DNA from: Streptomyces sp. RerS4
GTDB taxonomy: Bacteria; Actinomycetota; Actinomycetes; Streptomycetales; Streptomycetaceae
Direction: 5' to 3'
DNA: 64,000 nt
Assembly: GCF_023515955.1 (NCBI RefSeq)
Contig: NZ_CP097322.1
Span: 682,001 to 746,000 of the forward strand
The notes under the pieces are model-generated. The model did not search any database and had not been told where the DNA came from. It was given only the letters and a program-made list of their open reading frames with translations. Position numbers and translations under genes: made by a program. Positions 60,600 to 64,000 of this stretch are shown here, piece after piece (the stretch's first letter is position 1; the number at the start of each line of letters is the position of its first letter).

Positions 60600-60962
60600 T
60601 CACATGTGGGGGCCGGTGTGCGGGTTCGTGTAGTAGTTCTCGATCATGGTGACGAAGGTCGGCTCGTCCTCGCGCTCGTGCTTGGCGAAGTCGGGCGAAT
60701 CCTTGACGTGGTCCCGGGTGCAGGACAGGTGCACCGTCTCGTCCTCGGCGTCCACGCGGACGATGAGGCCCGCGGGGATCAGCACGCGCCGGCCGAAGAT
60801 CCAGGGGCCGGTGTCCACGACCACGTAGGAGCGGCCCACGTCCTCGGTGTGCTTGTCGACCTTGCCGATCGATCCGTCGGTGGCCTCGACCTTGTATCCG
60901 ACGAGGTCGATGCCGGGAACGTATCCCGTGCCATGAGCGTGACCCCAGATTCCGGTTCCCAT
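60600..60962 (-). CDS. PRC-barrel domain protein
   Basis: 120 aa. Short N-terminus, then a PRC-barrel (VGYKVEATDGSIGKVD, SYVVVDTGPWIFGRRVLIPAG, VHLSCTRDHVKDSPDF) and a tail with ENYY. Streptomycete proteins of this type are common, small and of unknown function; PRC barrels bind RNA or protein partners. ATG 60962 with GAGGAGAGGAG upstream. Confidence 0.9.
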   Translation of the reverse strand: MGTGIWGHAHGTGYVPGIDLVGYKVEATDGSIGKVDKHTEDVGRSYVVVDTGPWIFGRRVLIPAGLIVRVDAEDETVHLSCTRDHVKDSPDFAKHEREDEPTFVTMIENYYTNPHTGPHM

Positions 60963-61023
60963 GACCGGGCTCCTCTCCTCGCGTTCCCCGGTGCGGCGCC
61001 TACCCACCGGCGGGGGCCGGAAC

Positions 61024-61087
61024 CACGCCCGATCGGGCCGGGCCGGGCACCCGTGGGGGAGGTGTCCGGCCCGGGATCGGGGCGTGC
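61024..61087 (-). terminator. Hairpin downstream of the GH31 gene
   Basis: CACGCCCGATCGGGCCGGG...CACC (from 61024) pairs imperfectly with GGTG...CCGGCCCGGGATCGGGGCGTG (to 61087), leaving a loop of about 10 nt. It lies just past the GH31 stop (61094), on the strand expected for its terminator. Confidence 0.7.
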
Positions 61088-61093
61088 CGGGGG

Positions 61094-64000
61094 TCAGGGG
61101 GTGAAGGTCCAGCGCTGGGCGGGGGTGCCGGCGCAGGCGGCGCGGGTGAGGCGGGTGCCGTTGGCGGTGCCGGAGCCGGCCGGGGCCAGGCATTGGCCGG
61201 CCGTACGCAGACTGCCGTCCGGGCCCGGTCGCCAGGTCTGGCCCGGACTGCCGTCGCAGGTCCGCACGGTGACCTTGGCCGGGTCGGCGCCGTCGAGGCA
61301 GACCCCGGCGAGGCCGGTGAGGCGGCCGTCGGCCCGGAGCGTCCAGCGCTGGTTGGGGCCGCCGTGGCAGGAGTAGAGGGTGGGTTCCGTACCGGGGGTG
61401 GTGGCGCTGTGCGGGAGGTCCACGCAGCGGCCGGAGGCGGCCCCGACGAGCGTGGCGTCGGCGGGGAGGGGGGCCGGGCGGCCGGTGAGGGAGATTTCGG
61501 CGGCGCTGGTCCAGGGGCCGCGCCCGCCCGCTTCGGTCAGGGCCTTGAAGCGGAGGTAGCGCCCGGTTCTGGGGGCGAAGGAAACGGTTTTCGCGGTGGC
61601 GGTGTCGGCGAAGGTGCCGGTGGCGGCGGGAGTGCCCCAGTCGGCGGTGGTGTCGGACACGGAGATCTCGTAGCCGCCGACGCGGCCGTTGACGCCGCCG
61701 TCCTGTCGCGGGAGGTAGCCGAGGCCGTCGACGGAGTGGCGGGCGCCGAGGTCGAGGACGATCTCGTGCGGGAGCGCGGCCGGGGTGCCGGTGGACCAGG
61801 CGGTGTGCCAGTGGGTGGCGGGGTCGCCGTCGAAGGCGCGCGTGGCGGCGCCGTTCTCGGCGGCGGTCTCCTGGCTGTCGGCGGAGACGAGGCTCCAGCC
61901 GGAGCGGTCGATGGGCGTGGAGCCGGCCGGGATGGGGCTGCCCGCGGGGATGGTGGTGCCGGTGGCCGTCACCGTGAAGGCGCCGGCCTTGGTGCCGGTC
62001 TTGACCCACAGGATCCCGGCACGGTCGGCGGGGTCGTGGAACCAGCCGGTGGCGGCGGCCTCGTAGGCGGCCTTGGTCGCGTGGCGGGGCACTGCGGCGC
62101 CGTCGACGGTGAGGGCGGTGGGGGCGGAGGCCACGTGGAGGCTGAACTCGTAGCCACGTGTGGCCTGTTGGCCGGCGAAACAGCCGGTGGGGGCGCCGAC
62201 GGAGACGGTGACCGTGCCGGAGCCGGCGGTGGGGGCGGTGACGTCCACGCGCTGGCGGGCGTAGGCGCCGGTCAGGTGGGCGCGGGTGCGGCCGTCGTCC
62301 TCGTAGAGGCTGAAGGTGGAGGATCCGCGCGGGTGGATGTCGTAGGTGAGGGTGGAGACGGGCTTCTCGCCGGTGTGGTTCATCTGCGGCCACATGGGGA
62401 CGATCGCGCCGCCCTTGACGAAGAGCGGCAGCGTGTCGAGGGGTGCCTGGTAGCCGTTCAACCAGCCCGGACCGGTGTACGTCTTCCCCGTCCAGTAGTC
62501 CGTCCAGTTCCCGGCGGGCAGGTAGATGCCGTCGCGTACGGAGGTGTCGGAGACGACGGGCGCGACGAGGAAGGAGTCGCCGGCCATGAACTGGCCGCTG
62601 GTGAGGTTGCCCCGGGCGACCGGGTCGTCGGGGTGTTCGAGGACCATGGCGCGGGTGCTGGGGACGCCACTCTCGTGGGCGGTGCGGCTCATCGTGTACA
62701 GATAGGGCATCAGCCGCATCTTCAGTTGGAGGTACTTGCGGTTGATCGACAGGTACGGTTCGGCGAACCGCCAGGGCTGTTTGTCCTGGTAGCCGGCCTG
62801 CGGGTGGGTGGCGCCCCAGCCGGACATGGTCATGAAGGCGGGGGTGAAGGCCTTCCACTGGAGGTCGCGGGCGTACGTCTTGGGGCTGCCGCCGAAGATG
62901 CCGTCGACGTCGCCGGAGGCGTAGTTGAGGGCGGACAGGCCCGCGCCGGTGATGGCGGGGACGTGCCAGCGCATGTCGTCCCAGGTGCCGTGGGTGTCTC
63001 CGGTCCAGACGACGGCGTTGCGCTGGGTGCCGGCCCAGCCGTCGACGGTCCAGACGTAGCGGCGGGCGTCGGAGTTCTTCTCGATTCCGTCGACGGCCTG
63101 TTGGACTCCGTCGAAGGCGTACTTGTAGCCGCTGCCGATCCAGGCCACGTCGGTCTTGACGCCCCGGCTGCCGGCGGTGCCCACCTCGTCGGCGATGGAG
63201 CCGAGGCCGGTGGAGGTCCACAGGCCCGTCTGGAAGCCCTTGGCCCTCAGCGCGTCGACGGTTGACTTCAGGGGCGTGGTGTAACCGCAGCCGTAGCCGT
63301 CGTTGGGCAGGAACCAGCCCGAGGGCATGTCGGCGGCGCGGGCGTCGGTGGCGTAGCCGACGACGTCGGGGGTGGTCTGGTGGCGGGGCCGGTTGTGATC
63401 GCCCTGGTAGTCGGGGTTGGAGGCGTTGAAGCAGTCGGCGTTGCCGAGTTCGAAGCCCCACAGGGGTGCGAGGAAGGGTTTGCCGCTGACGTCGGTGTAG
63501 GAGTCGAGGACGGATTTGAGGGAGTCGCCGGTGAAGTACCAGGCGTCGAAGCGGTTCTCGTCGTGGGTCAGTGCGGTGGGGGCGGTGAAGGCGTAGGAGC
63601 CCGGGGCCCAGGTGTTGCGCATGACGCCGTAGCGGTTGGTGGACATGTAGAAGGGCGCCGGGCTGGCGTTGTCGTTCTCGCGCCACCTGTTGTCGACGGC
63701 GACGGGGACGATCTTGTCGCGCAGGGCCCATTCGCCGAGGCGCAGGCCGGTGCCGTAGAACTGCTCGTCGGCGCCGCGCGCGAGGTACTGGGTGGTCTTG
63801 CCGCCGCCCCAGGTGGTGGGCTTGCTCTCCTGCCAGACGAGGGTGGAGTCGTCGGCGCGGTAGACGGCGAAGGTCAGGGGCGATTTGTTGACGCGTATGG
63901 ACAGGGCGCCGGTGGTGATCCGGTAGTACGCGCCCGCGTCCGTCCAGGCGGTGGTGACCGGACCGAAGTCGGTGGTGGGGGCGAGGTCCTTGCGGGCCGG
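61094..64000 (-). CDS. GH31-family glycosidase with F5/8C-like and ricin-B modules (5' end outside window)
   Basis: 969 codons visible; the frame is open at base 64000, so the signal peptide is not seen. Visible order: an N-terminal beta-sandwich part (YLARGADEQFYGTGLRLGEW), GH31 barrel (FDAWYFTGDSLKSVLDSY, LAPLWGFELGN, VKTDVAWIGSGY near the usual nucleophile site, GDTHGTWDDM as probable acid/base region), a C-terminal sheet (YEDDGRT), a discoidin/CBM32-like domain (about 250-115 residues from the end), and a ricin-type CBM13 lectin with repeated QRW motifs ending in PAQRWTF. Likely secreted and acts on alpha-linked sugars. The substrate cannot be told. The nucleophile motif departs from the usual WxDMNE form. 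Confidence 0.9.
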   Translation of the reverse strand, partial: PARKDLAPTTDFGPVTTAWTDAGAYYRITTGALSIRVNKSPLTFAVYRADDSTLVWQESKPTTWGGGKTTQYLARGADEQFYGTGLRLGEWALRDKIVPVAVDNRWRENDNASPAPFYMSTNRYGVMRNTWAPGSYAFTAPTALTHDENRFDAWYFTGDSLKSVLDSYTDVSGKPFLAPLWGFELGNADCFNASNPDYQGDHNRPRHQTTPDVVGYATDARAADMPSGWFLPNDGYGCGYTTPLKSTVDALRAKGFQTGLWTSTGLGSIADEVGTAGSRGVKTDVAWIGSGYKYAFDGVQQAVDGIEKNSDARRYVWTVDGWAGTQRNAVVWTGDTHGTWDDMRWHVPAITGAGLSALNYASGDVDGIFGGSPKTYARDLQWKAFTPAFMTMSGWGATHPQAGYQDKQPWRFAEPYLSINRKYLQLKMRLMPYLYTMSRTAHESGVPSTRAMVLEHPDDPVARGNLTSGQFMAGDSFLVAPVVSDTSVRDGIYLPAGNWTDYWTGKTYTGPGWLNGYQAPLDTLPLFVKGGAIVPMWPQMNHTGEKPVSTLTYDIHPRGSSTFSLYEDDGRTRAHLTGAYARQRVDVTAPTAGSGTVTVSVGAPTGCFAGQQATRGYEFSLHVASAPTALTVDGAAVPRHATKAAYEAAATGWFHDPADRAGILWVKTGTKAGAFTVTATGTTIPAGSPIPAGSTPIDRSGWSLVSADSQETAAENGAATRAFDGDPATHWHTAWSTGTPAALPHEIVLDLGARHSVDGLGYLPRQDGGVNGRVGGYEISVSDTTADWGTPAATGTFADTATAKTVSFAPRTGRYLRFKALTEAGGRGPWTSAAEISLTGRPAPLPADATLVGAASGRCVDLPHSATTPGTEPTLYSCHGGPNQRWTLRADGRLTGLAGVCLDGADPAKVTVRTCDGSPGQTWRPGPDGSLRTAGQCLAPAGSGTANGTRLTRAACAGTPAQRWTFTP

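Overview
The window is about 64 kb of very GC-rich DNA with actinomycete features: GTG and occasional TTG starts, ATGA/GTGA stop-start overlaps, AGGAGG-type ribosome sites, an MbtH protein, PAS/GAF-SpoIIE phosphatases and many Tat/Sec-like secreted proteins. Everything points to Streptomyces or a close relative such as Kitasatospora. No tRNA, rRNA, CRISPR array, IS element or integrase was seen.

Region 1 (1 to about 29.8 kb) is most of a hybrid NRPS-PKS biosynthetic cluster, cut by the left edge. A minus-strand operon starts at a good promoter near 16.28-16.31 kb and runs leftward: a complete glutamine-dependent asparagine synthetase (asnB-type), an aspartate/glutamate racemase, a stand-alone A-PCP loading protein, a dimodular NRPS (C-A-PCP-C-A-PCP, with the first A domain carrying the canonical glycine code), an aspartyl/asparaginyl beta-hydroxylase-like dioxygenase, and a PKS module (KS-AT-KR-PCP, malonyl-type AT) that runs off the window. 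The first three genes are linked by 4-nt overlaps, suggesting a D-Asp/D-Asn supply cassette translated together with the loading protein. A divergent type II thioesterase follows on the plus strand. A second minus-strand unit (M28 membrane peptidase, GNAT acetyltransferase, dimodular NRPS with terminal thioesterase; its first A domain has an acidic pocket typical of cationic amino acids) meets it tail to tail at a 15-bp terminator hairpin. A plus-strand DrrAB-type ABC exporter and a short MbtH-like protein complete the cluster. The likely product is a short, beta-hydroxylated, partly D-configured peptide-polyketide. I do not recognise the compound.

Region 2 (29.9-34.8 kb): a VanZ-like protein is in an operon with an OmpR-type response regulator and a sensor kinase. 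Then come a divergent HxlR regulator and a QorB-like quinone reductase with a visible operator, a broken phospholipase D remnant, and a GYD-domain gene.

Region 3 (34.8-40.9 kb) holds a long gene-free stretch, a secreted PIG-L deacetylase with a probable beta-propeller, and a convergent YfhO-like membrane protein. Its less GC-biased DNA and the neighbouring pseudogene suggest an accessory insertion.

Region 4 (40.9-64 kb) is mostly ordinary genome: an MHS-family transporter with a GAF-PucR regulator, two His-rich exported proteins, a PLP beta-synthase/MFS pair, an ABC-2 transporter with a YtrA-type GntR regulator, a small secreted protein, a methyltransferase, a SRAP (HMCES/YedK) DNA-protein crosslink protein, another secreted protein, two convergent SpoIIE-type phosphatases, an S9 prolyl oligopeptidase, an aldo-keto reductase, a PRC-barrel protein, and a modular GH31 glycosidase cut by the right edge.
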